A stretch of DNA of 64,000 nucleotides from Zongyangia gallinarum (lineage in GTDB: Bacteria > Bacillota > Clostridia > Oscillospirales > Ruminococcaceae), in NCBI GenBank assembly GCA_904419315.1, contig CAJFQY010000008.1, positions 1 through 64,000 on the forward strand. Direction: 5' to 3'. Every line of letters starts with the position of its first letter. Position 1 is the stretch's first letter. Both the position numbers and the translations under genes were made by a program. The notes below the pieces were generated by a model. The model searched no databases. It saw nothing but the letters and a program-made list of their open reading frames with translations, and was not told the origin of the DNA. Below are positions 25,548 through 33,825 of the stretch, piece by piece.

Positions 25548-25907
25548 TTACATCTCCTTTTTGGTTTCATCGTCTTCAGAAAATCTGCATTTGGCGCACA
25601 TTCCGGGGCATTGGCAACGGGACTGGGCCACCTGGTAGTTGCCGCCGCCGATGCGCAGGATCTTGCCGTGGCAAAGGGCGTCAGCCACCTGCCGCCGCGC
25701 CGCATAGAGAATGCGCTGAAAGGTGCCGCGGGAGACATTCATCCGCTCGGCGGCCATATCCTGGTCCATTCCCTCCAGATCGCACAGCCGCAGGGATTCC
25801 AGCTCGTCTACGCTGAGCCGGATCTCCTCCCCTCCCCCGTTTTCCGGCACAAAGCATGCCGCCTGGGGTTCGGCGCAGACCCTCCTGCATTTGACATTTC
25901 TGGGCAT
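25548..25907 (-). CDS. DUF134 predicted DNA-binding protein
   Basis: 119 residues from ATG 25907 (AAAGGAAG upstream). Helix-turn-helix LCDLEGMDQDMAAERMNVSRGTFQRIL around residues 40-72, and cysteines at both ends (CRRVCAEPQAAC; CQCPGMCAKCRF) that could hold a metal or Fe-S cluster. The DUF134 family is a predicted sigma-70 region 4-like regulator. It heads the Mrp/NifX operon directly downstream of a palindromic operator, suggesting it is the autoregulator. Confidence 0.88.
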   Translation of the reverse strand: MPRNVKCRRVCAEPQAACFVPENGGGEEIRLSVDELESLRLCDLEGMDQDMAAERMNVSRGTFQRILYAARRQVADALCHGKILRIGGGNYQVAQSRCQCPGMCAKCRFSEDDETKKEM

Positions 25908-25940
25908 GGGGTTACTTCCTTTCATTTTGCCCAGCAAAAA

Positions 25941-25993
25941 TGGGCATATGCACATTACCCTCTCATTATAATGTGCATATGCCCACATGTCAA
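25941..25993 (-). promoter_or_regulatory. Consensus promoter with paired operators for the DUF134-Mrp-NifX operon
   Basis: On the minus strand TTGACA (25988-25993) and TATAAT (25965-25970) are spaced by exactly 17 bp, a perfect sigma-A consensus. Two 17-bp arms (25941-25957 and 25969-25985, TGGGCATATGCACATTA) are inverted around 11 nt. One arm lies between -35 and -10, the other just after the start point, ideal for repression. Each arm contains the palindrome GCATATGC. The -35 overlaps the stop of the preceding 4Fe-4S gene. Confidence 0.85.
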
Positions 25994-26895
25994 GACTTTT
26001 TCTCCATCTCTGGCAGATCGATGCCAATCATCTTTTTGGCGGAGACCCGGGCGCCAAATCCCATAGAAATGGCGCCGGTGGGACAGGCCTTTTTACATTC
26101 CCCGCAGCGGATGCATTCCAAAGCGTTAGGGGATTTGACCGGGTCCACCTGCATAGGACAGACCTTGGCGCATTTTCCGCAGCGGATGCATTTTTCCTCA
26201 TCTACCCGAAGCTTATAGAAGGAGACGGGATTTGTCAGCCCGTAGACGGCTCCCAAGGGACAAAGATATTTGCAGAAGGGCCGGTAGATTAGAATGGATA
26301 AAAGGATCAAAACCGCCAAAATGGCCATCTTCCAGGTATAGAGCCAGCCAATGGTCGCCCGCAGCGGCTCGTTGAGCAGCACCATGGGGATGCCGCCTTC
26401 CAGGGTGCCGGCGGGGCAGATCAACTTGCAGAAAAAGGGCTCTCCCTGGCCGATGAAGTCCACCAGAAACAGGGGCAGCAGGATCACGAAAACTACCAGA
26501 ATCCCATATTTGAGAAACCGGAGGGGCTTATCCCATCGGAAGGAGCGGATCTTCTTGGGGAAGGGGATTTTGTGAAGCAGCTCCTGGATCCAGCCAAAGG
26601 GACAGAGCCAGCCGCAGACAAACCGGCCGCAGATGGCGCCCACCGCCATGAGAAATCCCACCACATAAAAGGCAAAATGATAGTCCCGGCTGCCTATCAC
26701 CGCCTGTAGGGCGCCGATAGGGCAGGAACCCACCGCTCCGGGACAGGAATAGCAGTTGAGCCCGGGGACACAGAGGTTTTTGATGGGGCCGCGGTAGAGT
26801 TTTCCCTGCCAAAATCCCACCAGATAGCTGTTGGTTACCACCGTCCAGATCCCCTGCACCCAGGGACGGAGGTTTCTTCTCTTTTGTTTAGCCAA
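25990..26895 (-). CDS. NapH/RnfB-like membrane protein with two 4Fe-4S sites
   Basis: 301 residues, TTG start at 26895. Four to five TM segments, with intramembrane cysteine motifs CVPGLNCYSCPGAVGSCPIGAL and CGWLCPFGWIQE. The C-terminal ferredoxin domain has two clusters (CIRCGKCAKVCP, CIRCGECKKACP). It probably passes electrons across the membrane. It overlaps the 46-residue CXXC protein by 8 bases and sits in an operon with TlpA, a conserved trio in Clostridia. Confidence 0.87.
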   Translation of the reverse strand: MAKQKRRNLRPWVQGIWTVVTNSYLVGFWQGKLYRGPIKNLCVPGLNCYSCPGAVGSCPIGALQAVIGSRDYHFAFYVVGFLMAVGAICGRFVCGWLCPFGWIQELLHKIPFPKKIRSFRWDKPLRFLKYGILVVFVILLPLFLVDFIGQGEPFFCKLICPAGTLEGGIPMVLLNEPLRATIGWLYTWKMAILAVLILLSILIYRPFCKYLCPLGAVYGLTNPVSFYKLRVDEEKCIRCGKCAKVCPMQVDPVKSPNALECIRCGECKKACPTGAISMGFGARVSAKKMIGIDLPEMEKKS

Positions 26896-27028
26896 TGCCG
26901 ATACACTCCAGACACGGGTTGGCGGCCTTTTGAAAGACTGTGGCCATCTCCCCGCGATAAATTCCTACTGCCATCAATACGCCGCCTAAAACAAGGAGGG
27001 TGGCGGGCAGTATCCAGCGCCGTTTCAT
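26888..27028 (-). CDS. CD1871A-family CXXC small membrane protein
   Basis: 46 residues, one TM segment, ending in NPCLECIGIG, the hallmark of CD1871A-family CXXC proteins. ATG 27028 directly follows the TlpA stop. The CXXC probably takes part in thiol or cluster chemistry with the flanking TlpA and ferredoxin proteins. It is below the size usually reported by gene finders. Confidence 0.82.
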   Translation of the reverse strand: MKRRWILPATLLVLGGVLMAVGIYRGEMATVFQKAANPCLECIGIG

Positions 27029-27631
27029 CTAAGATTCCCCCTCTAAGGTGGCAAGCACCGACTGGATGGTGCTGATCCAGCCCTCTTTGTCTTGATACCC
27101 CGGGTAGTAGAGGGGCAGCGCTTCCCCCTCACCGTTGACAAAAAAGGTCTGAGGCAGGCCGGCGACCTGGCTGAGCAGGATTTCTGAGAGGGACGCGTCG
27201 GGGAGGATAATGGGGTATTCCACCCCGGTTTGCTCCATAATCTCCTTGACCAGCGCCAGCTGCTCCTCATCTACCGCCCCGGCTGTGCCGGCGTCGGTGA
27301 CAAGGCCCACAATCTGTACCCCGTCGGCCTCCATCTCCTCTGCGATTTCGGCGAGATGGGGCATCTCTTTCAGGCACCAGGTACACCAGGTGGCCCAGAC
27401 ATTGACCACCGTCAACTTATGGCCGGCAAAAATCTCCTGGGTCACCTCTTTGCCGTCAATATCTACAGTCAAAATTTCCCCCAGATCAATGGGCTGCGCC
27501 TCCGAGGCGTCCTGGGACGCCGGGGCACTGGTGGAAATCCCGCTTTCCAAGCCGGCCTCCTCCGAGGCGCAGCCGGCGAACATCGCCAGCAAAAGGCTCA
27601 AGCAGAGTATGGCCGCAATCCATCTTTTCAT
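27029..27631 (-). CDS. TlpA-family thioredoxin lipoprotein
   Basis: 200 residues. The lipobox MFAGC (Cys about 21) marks membrane anchoring outside the cell. The redox domain has ATWCTWCLKEMPHL (WCxxC) and a cis-proline region GLPQTFFVNGEG. A reductase or resolvase for extracytoplasmic thiols, possibly fed by the downstream 4Fe-4S membrane protein. AAAGGAGA ribosome binding site precedes the ATG. Confidence 0.9.
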   Translation of the reverse strand: MKRWIAAILCLSLLLAMFAGCASEEAGLESGISTSAPASQDASEAQPIDLGEILTVDIDGKEVTQEIFAGHKLTVVNVWATWCTWCLKEMPHLAEIAEEMEADGVQIVGLVTDAGTAGAVDEEQLALVKEIMEQTGVEYPIILPDASLSEILLSQVAGLPQTFFVNGEGEALPLYYPGYQDKEGWISTIQSVLATLEGES

Positions 27632-27678
27632 TTTGACATTCTCCTTTCAGGGGAATCTTGTCTTTTAGAATCGGGGAT

Positions 27679-27708
27679 ATTATACTATAAAGGTGGAAGT
27701 TTTTGCAA
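27679..27708 (-). promoter_or_regulatory. Promoter of the TlpA-CD1871A-4Fe-4S operon
   Basis: On the minus strand TTGCAA (27703-27708) and TATAAT (27679-27684) are 18 bp apart, about 50 bases upstream of the TlpA start. Confidence 0.65.
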
Positions 27709-27726
27709 TCCCGCCGTGTGACTTTA

Positions 27727-28092
27727 TCACATATTCTCCCTATGGCGGGACGCTTTGGACAGGGGCGGCCGGGTCAGATCAAAACTCATCCGGATCATGC
27801 GGAAAATCTCTTCCTCCGGAACGCTTCCGTCCAGGATCACCGAGTTCCAGTGGACTTTATTCATATGATAGGCGGGAATCACCGCGTCATACGCCCGGCG
27901 GAGAAAATCCGCCTCCATAGGCTCGCACTTGAGGTTGAGCCAGGTATGTCCCTCCCGCAGGAAAATCATGCAAAAAGATTTTCGATTTTCCCGATGGCGC
28001 ATCACGGTCCACTCCCCGTCGTCAAAAGGATAATCCTCATAGGCTCCAGGCAGCCCCAGACAGTAATCAATTGCTTCCCGCTTAGTTTTCAC
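27727..28092 (-). CDS. MmcQ/YjbR family protein
   Basis: 121 residues from GTG 28092, chosen for the AAGGAGG 9 bases upstream. It matches MmcQ/YjbR proteins (EAIDYCLGLPGAYEDYPFDD, WLNLKCEPMEADFLR, AYHMNKVHWNSVIL), which adopt a double-wing fold and may bind DNA. Function unproven. Single gene. Confidence 0.88.
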   Translation of the reverse strand: MKTKREAIDYCLGLPGAYEDYPFDDGEWTVMRHRENRKSFCMIFLREGHTWLNLKCEPMEADFLRRAYDAVIPAYHMNKVHWNSVILDGSVPEEEIFRMIRMSFDLTRPPLSKASRHRENM

Positions 28093-28261
28093 GGATTTTC
28101 CTCCTTGTCCTTTGATTATCCTTAGTATAACGCGCGGTGTTTTTTTGCTCAACCGTATTTTCCAAGTTATTTGCTACGGCTAGAAAGCCAATGATCTCTA
28201 ATTTCTTGTGAGAACTGTCACAATTTTACATAGATTTACCGTAAATTTTACAATAGTTCGA

Positions 28262-28291
28262 TTGCAAAACATATGTTACAATAAGTATAAT
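28262..28291 (+). promoter_or_regulatory. ppk1 promoter
   Basis: TTGCAA (28262-28267) and TATAAT (28286-28291) are 18 bp apart. GCAGCTGG and CCAGCTGC, a small inverted repeat in the leader near 28311-28328, follow. No gene is seen in the 290 bases upstream of ppk1. Confidence 0.65.
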
Positions 28292-28382
28292 AAACTAATC
28301 TGTAGGTAGCTGCAGCTGGCACCAGCTGCCTAGAATAATCGTTTCGTCTCATGGCCATTTAAAGCATAAGGAGTGTATTGTA

Positions 28383-30533
28383 ATGGCAAAATCCCATGGT
28401 GACTTCAGCTACACCCAAGATCGGGAGCTTTCCTGGTTACGATTTAACGAACGTGTGCTGGAAGAATCCCGTGATCCAGAAGTTCCTCTCTACGAGAGGC
28501 TCAAATTTGTTTCCATCTTTACCAGCAACCTGGATGAATTTTTTATGATCCGGGTGGGGAGCCTGTTCGACATGGCCTTGCTCAAGGAGGAGCATGTGGA
28601 CAACAAAACAGGGCTGACCCCAAAAGAGCAGCTGGCCAACATTTTTAAGGCCGTTCCACCCCTTTGCAAGCAGAAGGACAAATCCTTTTCCGAGATTGAG
28701 GAGCGTCTGCGCCAGCATGATATTTACAATCTCCATGTGAAAGAGCTGGAAAATTCCGAAAAAAAATACATAGAAAAATATTTTAAAAACTATATTCTAC
28801 CCATCCTATCCCCCCAGGTGGTAGACAGCCACCATCCCTTCCCCCACCTGGAAAATAAGGCGCTGTACATCGCCGTCATGCTCAAGGATAAAGGCGGCTC
28901 CACCTACGGCATCATCCCCGTTCCCGCCTCTCTGCCCAAGGTGATCTTTCTGCCGGGCAACAGCGTGCGTTATATTCTTACTGAGCAGGTCATTTTGGAG
29001 TATGCCTCCCAGGTTTTCGACATGTATGACATCGCGGATAAGGCGGTAATCTCCATTACTCGCAACGCTGACATCAGCCCCGAGGATGAAAGCTTTGAGA
29101 TCGACGACGACTTCCGTCAGAGGATGCGTAAGGTGCTGAAAAAGAGAGCCCGCCTTGCCCCGGTGCGGATGGAGATCCAGGGGGATGTAGATACACCCCT
29201 GGCAGAATATTTTTGTGAACGGTTAGGCCTGCGCAAAGAGCAGGTGTTCCGGTCCAAATCCCCCCTCAACATGGGCTATGTTTACTCCCTCCAGGATAAA
29301 TTTCCCCAGACCACCCTTAACCGGATTACCTACCAGCCCTTTGAACCCCAGCCCTCCCGTTCCCTCAATCGGGCGGAGAGCGTCACCTCCCAGGTGCTGC
29401 GCCATGACGTGCTGCTGTTTTATCCCTATGAGCAGATGGATCCCTTCCTGCAGCTAATCCGGGAGTCGGCCAACGATCCCAATGTCCTGTCCATCAAGAT
29501 CACCATCTACCGCTTGGCCAGCAAAGCCAAGCTCATTGAATACCTGGCCCAAGCGGCGGAAAACAACAAGGACGTTACCGTCCTCATGGAACTTCGGGCC
29601 CGCTTTGACGAGGAAAGCAACATCAACTGGTCCGAACGGCTGGAAGAAGCCGGCTGCCAGGTCATTTACGGCTTTGAAGGCTTTAAAGTCCATTCAAAAA
29701 TTTGCTTAATTACCCGCCGGGACAAGGGAAATATCCAGTACATCACCCAGGTGGGTACCGGCAACTACAATGAAAAAACCGCCAAGCTTTATACCGACCT
29801 TTGTCTCATGACCGCCAATCAGGAAATCGGTACCGACGCCGCTGTCTTTTTCAAGAATATGGCCATTGCCAACCTGGACGGCAGCTACAACCGGCTTTTG
29901 GTGGCGCCTCACTCCCTGAAAAACGCCCTGCTCGATTGCATCGACGAGGAAATCGCCAAGGCAAAGGCGGGCCAGCCGGCCAAAATGATCCTAAAGATGA
30001 ATTCCATCACCGAGCGCAAGCTCATCGATAAATTGGCTGAAGCTTCCCAGGCTGGCGTACAGATTCAGATGATTGTCCGCGGCATCTGCTGCATTGTTCC
30101 CCATGTCCCGGGGAAGACGGATAACATCGATATCATCAGCATTGTAGGGCGCTTTTTGGAGCATCCTAGGATTTATGTGTTTGGCGCCGGGGAGGATCCG
30201 AAGATTTACATCGGTTCCGCAGATATGATGACCCGCAACACCGACCGACGGGTGGAAATTGCCTGTCCCGTTTTAGACCCCAATATTAAAAAACGGGTGC
30301 TCAAAATTGTGGACATCATGCTCCGGGACAACGTCAAAGCCCGGGTCTTGCAAAGCGACGGCCGCTACCGCAAAAAAGAGCTGGCCCCTGGGGAACCTCT
30401 GGTCAACTCACAGGAGTATTTCATCGCTACCGCCCGGGAGATGGCAAAGAAACAACCTGCTCCCGAACCCATCAAGAAAAAGAATCATGCATTGGGACGT
30501 TTCTTCCGGATGCTGGCAGACAAATTTGAATAG
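28383..30533 (+). CDS. ppk1: Polyphosphate kinase 1
   Basis: 716 residues, full length. The N-terminal domain (RELSWLRFNERVLEE), a head domain, and two phospholipase-D-like C-terminal domains. Catalytic His437 sits in VHSKICLITRR. The second site includes RNTDRRVEIACPV. It reversibly transfers the terminal phosphate of ATP to polyphosphate. No ppx lies beside it. TAAGGAG ribosome binding site upstream of the ATG. Confidence 0.96.
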   Translation: MAKSHGDFSYTQDRELSWLRFNERVLEESRDPEVPLYERLKFVSIFTSNLDEFFMIRVGSLFDMALLKEEHVDNKTGLTPKEQLANIFKAVPPLCKQKDKSFSEIEERLRQHDIYNLHVKELENSEKKYIEKYFKNYILPILSPQVVDSHHPFPHLENKALYIAVMLKDKGGSTYGIIPVPASLPKVIFLPGNSVRYILTEQVILEYASQVFDMYDIADKAVISITRNADISPEDESFEIDDDFRQRMRKVLKKRARLAPVRMEIQGDVDTPLAEYFCERLGLRKEQVFRSKSPLNMGYVYSLQDKFPQTTLNRITYQPFEPQPSRSLNRAESVTSQVLRHDVLLFYPYEQMDPFLQLIRESANDPNVLSIKITIYRLASKAKLIEYLAQAAENNKDVTVLMELRARFDEESNINWSERLEEAGCQVIYGFEGFKVHSKICLITRRDKGNIQYITQVGTGNYNEKTAKLYTDLCLMTANQEIGTDAAVFFKNMAIANLDGSYNRLLVAPHSLKNALLDCIDEEIAKAKAGQPAKMILKMNSITERKLIDKLAEASQAGVQIQMIVRGICCIVPHVPGKTDNIDIISIVGRFLEHPRIYVFGAGEDPKIYIGSADMMTRNTDRRVEIACPVLDPNIKKRVLKIVDIMLRDNVKARVLQSDGRYRKKELAPGEPLVNSQEYFIATAREMAKKQPAPEPIKKKNHALGRFFRMLADKFE

Positions 30534-30540
30534 TCCTCAA

Positions 30541-30572
30541 AAAAGGAGGGAGCTTTGGCTCCCTCCTTTTTA
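30541..30572. terminator. Terminator of ppk1, shared with the bioY operon
   Basis: A 13-bp perfect stem (30541-30553 with 30558-30570, core GGAGGGAGC) and a TTTG loop. T-runs on both strands; the minus-strand DUF1284 gene stops inside it. Confidence 0.9.
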
Positions 30573-30935
30573 TCTGCACAGCCGACTCCATTGACAGTCC
30601 CCACATACCTGGGCCCGCTTGCCTGGGATAATAATATGATCCTCTACCAGGCGGCAAAACTCTTTCCAGGAGATGACTGCACCGTCGTCAAGGCCGCAGA
30701 GATCCAGGCATATTCGATCGTATCTCCCCGGCTTTTCCCCGCTGCATTCCTTTCCATGGCAGTTGGGACAGCACTTACAAAGGACGTCGGCACCGGAATG
30801 GAGACGGATCTTTTGCTCCGGTTCCAACTGCAACCTGTGGATTACTTCCCGCATCCGATTGACAAATTCCGGACTGTAACCCTTCCCCTGAAAATAGCGG
30901 ATACAAAGCCCGTGATGGGGACGTAGCTCTACCAT
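30570..30935 (-). CDS. DUF1284 domain protein
   Basis: 121 residues from ATG 30935, overlapping the bioY stop by 7 bases, so it is co-translated with it. The start MVELRPHHGLCIRYFQGKGY and cysteine-rich core (CKCCPNCHGKEC, a later CLDLCGL, and C-terminal CGDCQWSRLC) define DUF1284, a family found in anaerobes with possible Fe-S or metal binding. Role unknown; the link with biotin uptake is by operon only. Confidence 0.82.
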   Translation of the reverse strand: MVELRPHHGLCIRYFQGKGYSPEFVNRMREVIHRLQLEPEQKIRLHSGADVLCKCCPNCHGKECSGEKPGRYDRICLDLCGLDDGAVISWKEFCRLVEDHIIIPGKRAQVCGDCQWSRLCR

Positions 30936-31459
30936 GCCAGCCTCTTTTTCAGGGCGGAAACAGTTATGACCGCCAGCGCAATTTTGGCCGCGTCTCCGGG
31001 CAGGAAGGGGATCACACAGGACAGGAGGGCTGCACCCAAACCGGCTGCCGTGGAATACATATACCAGGCGGTTCCCAGCGCATAGCACACCGCCAATCCA
31101 GCTACCATGGCGATGATGAGCTGCCACGCCTTCCTGCCCCATTTGGAAGAGAGCAGCCCGGTAAGCCAGGCGGCCGCGATGTATCCTATAATGTATCCCC
31201 CCGTCGGCCCCACGATGATGGAGATTCCACCGGTGAACATGGCAAAAACAGGCACGCCTACAGCGCCCAGAGCCACATAGACGATCATACTGACAGCACC
31301 CCAAACCGGGCCCATAAGGCCGCCGGCAATAAACACCGCCAGGGTGGTCAAATTGATGGGAACAGGTCCAATGGGGATGGCAATTTGGGACAAAATGGCC
31401 GTCAGCGCTGCAAACAAGGCGCAAAAGGTGATTTTCTGGGTGGAGGTTTTCATCTGCAT
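30929..31459 (-). CDS. bioY: BioY biotin transporter substrate-binding subunit
   Basis: 176 residues from ATG 31459, which follows GAGGAG by 9 bases; an upstream in-frame ATG at 31483 lies inside the operator. Six TM segments with the BioY signatures (PIGPVPINLTTLAVFIAGGL, VGPTGGYIIGYI). It is the S-component of an ECF biotin transporter and would use a shared EcfAA'T module located elsewhere. Expression is probably controlled by BirA. Confidence 0.94.
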   Translation of the reverse strand: MQMKTSTQKITFCALFAALTAILSQIAIPIGPVPINLTTLAVFIAGGLMGPVWGAVSMIVYVALGAVGVPVFAMFTGGISIIVGPTGGYIIGYIAAAWLTGLLSSKWGRKAWQLIIAMVAGLAVCYALGTAWYMYSTAAGLGAALLSCVIPFLPGDAAKIALAVITVSALKKRLAW

Positions 31460-31476
31460 GTTGATTGTCTCCTCAA

Positions 31477-31507
31477 TTGTCAACTTTTTTATTTTTTAAG
31501 TCAACAA
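31477..31507 (-). promoter_or_regulatory. BirA operator of bioY
   Basis: TTGTCAAC (31477-31484) and GTCAACAA (31500-31507) flank exactly 15 bp, each one mismatch from the TTGTTAAC-N15-GTTAACAA consensus for bacterial biotin repressor. It lies just upstream of the bioY ribosome binding site. Confidence 0.8.
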
Positions 31508-31586
31508 TTAGGATACAAAAAACAATCAATCTTGTCAAGAAAATTTTGATGTTAACAACAAAGCTCCTGCAATTGTCGAATCATGG

Positions 31587-31615
31587 TTGAAAACAAAGGT
31601 TGATACGAATATAAT
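31587..31615 (+). promoter_or_regulatory. Promoter of the permease gene
   Basis: TTGAAA (31587-31592) and TATAAT (31610-31615) with a 17-bp spacer. Transcription would begin near 31622, only 5 bases before the ATG at 31627, so the ATG at 31648 behind GAGGAG is the likely start. Confidence 0.7.
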
Positions 31616-31647
31616 AGGGTAAAAAAATGAGGAGAGTGGATGTTAAA

Positions 31648-32913
31648 ATGGTTTATGCACTCATCCTGTTTGCCATCACCTATGTTTTGATGTTGGCATT
31701 CAGCAAATATCGTCCCTATATAGCGATTGCTTCTGCGGCTATCTTTATCATTACCGGCATGCTTCCACTGGATCAGATCGTCGGCGCTATTGATTTTAAT
31801 GTGCTTTTGATGATCGCCGGCACCATGGGGCTTGTCCAGCTGTTTATCGACAGCAAGATGCCGGCACTTCTCGCTGACTTGGTGATGGAAAAGGTCCCCA
31901 ACATTCAGATGGCAGCTGTTGCACTGGCGCTTTTTGCGGGCATTATTTCCGCCTTTGTGGACAATGTGGCCACCGTTCTTATGGTCGCCCCCATCGCATT
32001 GGAGATCTGCAAAAAGCTAGACACCAACCCTGTCCCCTTTATTATCGCCATCGCAGTGTCCTCCAATCTACAGGGCGCGGCAACCCTGGTGGGCGATACT
32101 ACCGCTATTATGCTGGGCTCCTATGCCAATATGAGCTTTTTGGACTTCTTTGTTTACGAGGGCAAACCCGGTATCTTCTTCGCTGTAGAGCTGGGGGCCA
32201 TTGTATCTGCTCTCATCCTGGCATGGCTGTTCCGAAAAGAAAAGAAACCTGTTCCCAAGGGGATGCCGAGAACCGTTGTCACCGATTATGTTCCCTCTAT
32301 TCTACTGGTGGGGATGATTGTTTTACTCATCAGTGCCTCCTTCATTCCCAACAAACCAGATATCACCAACGGCCTTATCTGTGTTGGGCTCATGATCATC
32401 GGCATCCTTTATAGTTTTGCAAAAACCCACAATCGTGGCGCCCTAATCCATCCTATTAAAGCCATCGATTTTGAAACCATCGGATTGCTGTTTGGCCTGT
32501 TTTTGGTGATTGGCGGCATTACCCATATGGGCGTTATTGATGCGGCCGCAGAGCTTCTAGCAAAACTTGGCGGTGGTAATGTCTTTGTTATCTATACAAT
32601 TATTGTTTGGGCGTCTGTTCTGCTTTCCGCCTTTATCGATAATATTCCTTATGTAGCCACTATGCTTCCCGTTGTAACCGGTTTGGCTCAAGCTCTAGGT
32701 ATCCCGCCGACACTCCTGTACTTCGGCCTTTTGTCCGGTGCCACCCTGGGCGGCAACTGTACCCCTATCGGAGCTTCCGCCAACATTGCCGGTATCGGCA
32801 TCCTGCGCAAAAACGGTTACGAAGTTAAAACCAGAGATTTTATCCGCATCGGTATCCCCTTTACCTTGGCGGCGGTAATCCCCGCATATATCTATTTCTG
32901 GGTACTCTATTAA
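31648..32913 (+). CDS. SLC13/ArsB-NhaD superfamily permease
   Basis: 421 residues with about 11 TM helices. Two inverted repeats each carry an anion/Na+-site hairpin (SAFVDNVATVLMVAPIAL and SAFIDNIPYVATMLPVV) and a second motif (SSNLQGAATLVGDTTAI; SGATLGGNCTPIGASANI). This arrangement fits Na+-coupled ion transporters, with substrates such as arsenite, Na+/H+, dicarboxylates or sulfate. The substrate cannot be assigned. Single gene. Confidence 0.87.
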   Translation: MVYALILFAITYVLMLAFSKYRPYIAIASAAIFIITGMLPLDQIVGAIDFNVLLMIAGTMGLVQLFIDSKMPALLADLVMEKVPNIQMAAVALALFAGIISAFVDNVATVLMVAPIALEICKKLDTNPVPFIIAIAVSSNLQGAATLVGDTTAIMLGSYANMSFLDFFVYEGKPGIFFAVELGAIVSALILAWLFRKEKKPVPKGMPRTVVTDYVPSILLVGMIVLLISASFIPNKPDITNGLICVGLMIIGILYSFAKTHNRGALIHPIKAIDFETIGLLFGLFLVIGGITHMGVIDAAAELLAKLGGGNVFVIYTIIVWASVLLSAFIDNIPYVATMLPVVTGLAQALGIPPTLLYFGLLSGATLGGNCTPIGASANIAGIGILRKNGYEVKTRDFIRIGIPFTLAAVIPAYIYFWVLY

Positions 32914-32946
32914 ATCATTGGGCGAAATTTTTAGAATGATCCGGGC

Positions 32947-32984
32947 AAAAAGGAGGCGCTTTTGGGAAAGCGCCTCCTTTTTAT
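32947..32984. terminator. Bidirectional terminator
   Basis: A 16-bp perfect stem (32947-32962 with 32967-32982, core GGAGGCGCTTT) with a 4-nt loop and A5/T5 flanks, between the permease and the sirtuin. Confidence 0.92.
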
Positions 32985-32985
32985 T

Positions 32986-33714
32986 TTATGCTTTCGAACA
33001 GTTGATCCTGCCTAAGACCTCTCCAATTTTGCCGGAGATAAGCAGGTCAGCTTTGGCATCCATAGGGGTCGGCGATTTGTTGATGACGACCAGCCGGTTT
33101 CCTCGGTAGTAGCGCAGGAGCCCTGCCGCCGGGTATACCACCAAAGAGGTGCCGCCGATGATGAGCGTGTCCCCATGGCTGATCATCTCCACTGACTGCT
33201 CCAAGGTATCCCCATCCAAGCTTTCCTCATAGAGCACTACGTCCGGTTTGATCATCCCGCCGCAGGTGCACCACGGGATGCCGACAGCATCCCGGATATA
33301 AGCAGCATCATAAAATTTGCCGCACTTCATGCAGTAATTTCGGTGGACGCTGCCGTGCAGTTCCAATACCCGTTTGCTGCCCGCCGCCTGATGGAGTCCA
33401 TCGATATTCTGGGTGATGACGCCCGCTAACTTACCGCACCGCTCCAATTCCGCCAGTTTGCGATGCGCCGCATTGGGTTGGGCATTGAGAATCAGCATCT
33501 TTTCTTTATAAAATCTATAAAACTCCTCCGGATGAGCCACAAAAAAGCTATGGCTGATGATGGTTTCCGGTGGATAATCATAGCTTTGGTGGTACAGCCC
33601 ATCCACACTGCGAAAGTCGGGAATGCCGCTTTCGGTGGATACGCCGGCACCTCCAAAAAACACGATGTTTTCACTTCGGTCAATCATCTGCTGCAGCTGT
33701 TCTATCTTCTCCAT
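32986..33714 (-). CDS. cobB: Sir2-family NAD-dependent protein deacylase
   Basis: 242 residues. FFGGAGVSTESGIPDFRS (NAD site), ITQNIDGLHQAAG, catalytic His in ELHGSVHRNYC, and a zinc site YCMKCG plus WCTCGG. It removes acyl groups from lysines, releasing nicotinamide and O-acyl-ADP-ribose. The presence of a macro-domain protein in the window, which can hydrolyse O-acetyl-ADP-ribose, is consistent with this chemistry, but they are 5 kb apart. Confidence 0.95.
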   Translation of the reverse strand: MEKIEQLQQMIDRSENIVFFGGAGVSTESGIPDFRSVDGLYHQSYDYPPETIISHSFFVAHPEEFYRFYKEKMLILNAQPNAAHRKLAELERCGKLAGVITQNIDGLHQAAGSKRVLELHGSVHRNYCMKCGKFYDAAYIRDAVGIPWCTCGGMIKPDVVLYEESLDGDTLEQSVEMISHGDTLIIGGTSLVVYPAAGLLRYYRGNRLVVINKSPTPMDAKADLLISGKIGEVLGRINCSKA

Positions 33715-33788
33715 GCCGGCACCTCATTCCCTATTTTTTGTCTTCATTATAGGTTTCGTTTTTGACCATGTCAATGGATCTTCCTTTG

Positions 33789-33825
33789 AAAAGAGCCGGG
33801 GGATCACCATTTCCCCGGCTCTTTT
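33789..33825 (-). terminator. Terminator overlapping the end of the GNAT gene
   Basis: A 13-bp perfect stem (33789-33801 with 33813-33825, core AGAGCCGGGG) has an 11-nt loop containing the GNAT stop codon. On the minus strand the T4 comes right after the stem. Confidence 0.8.
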
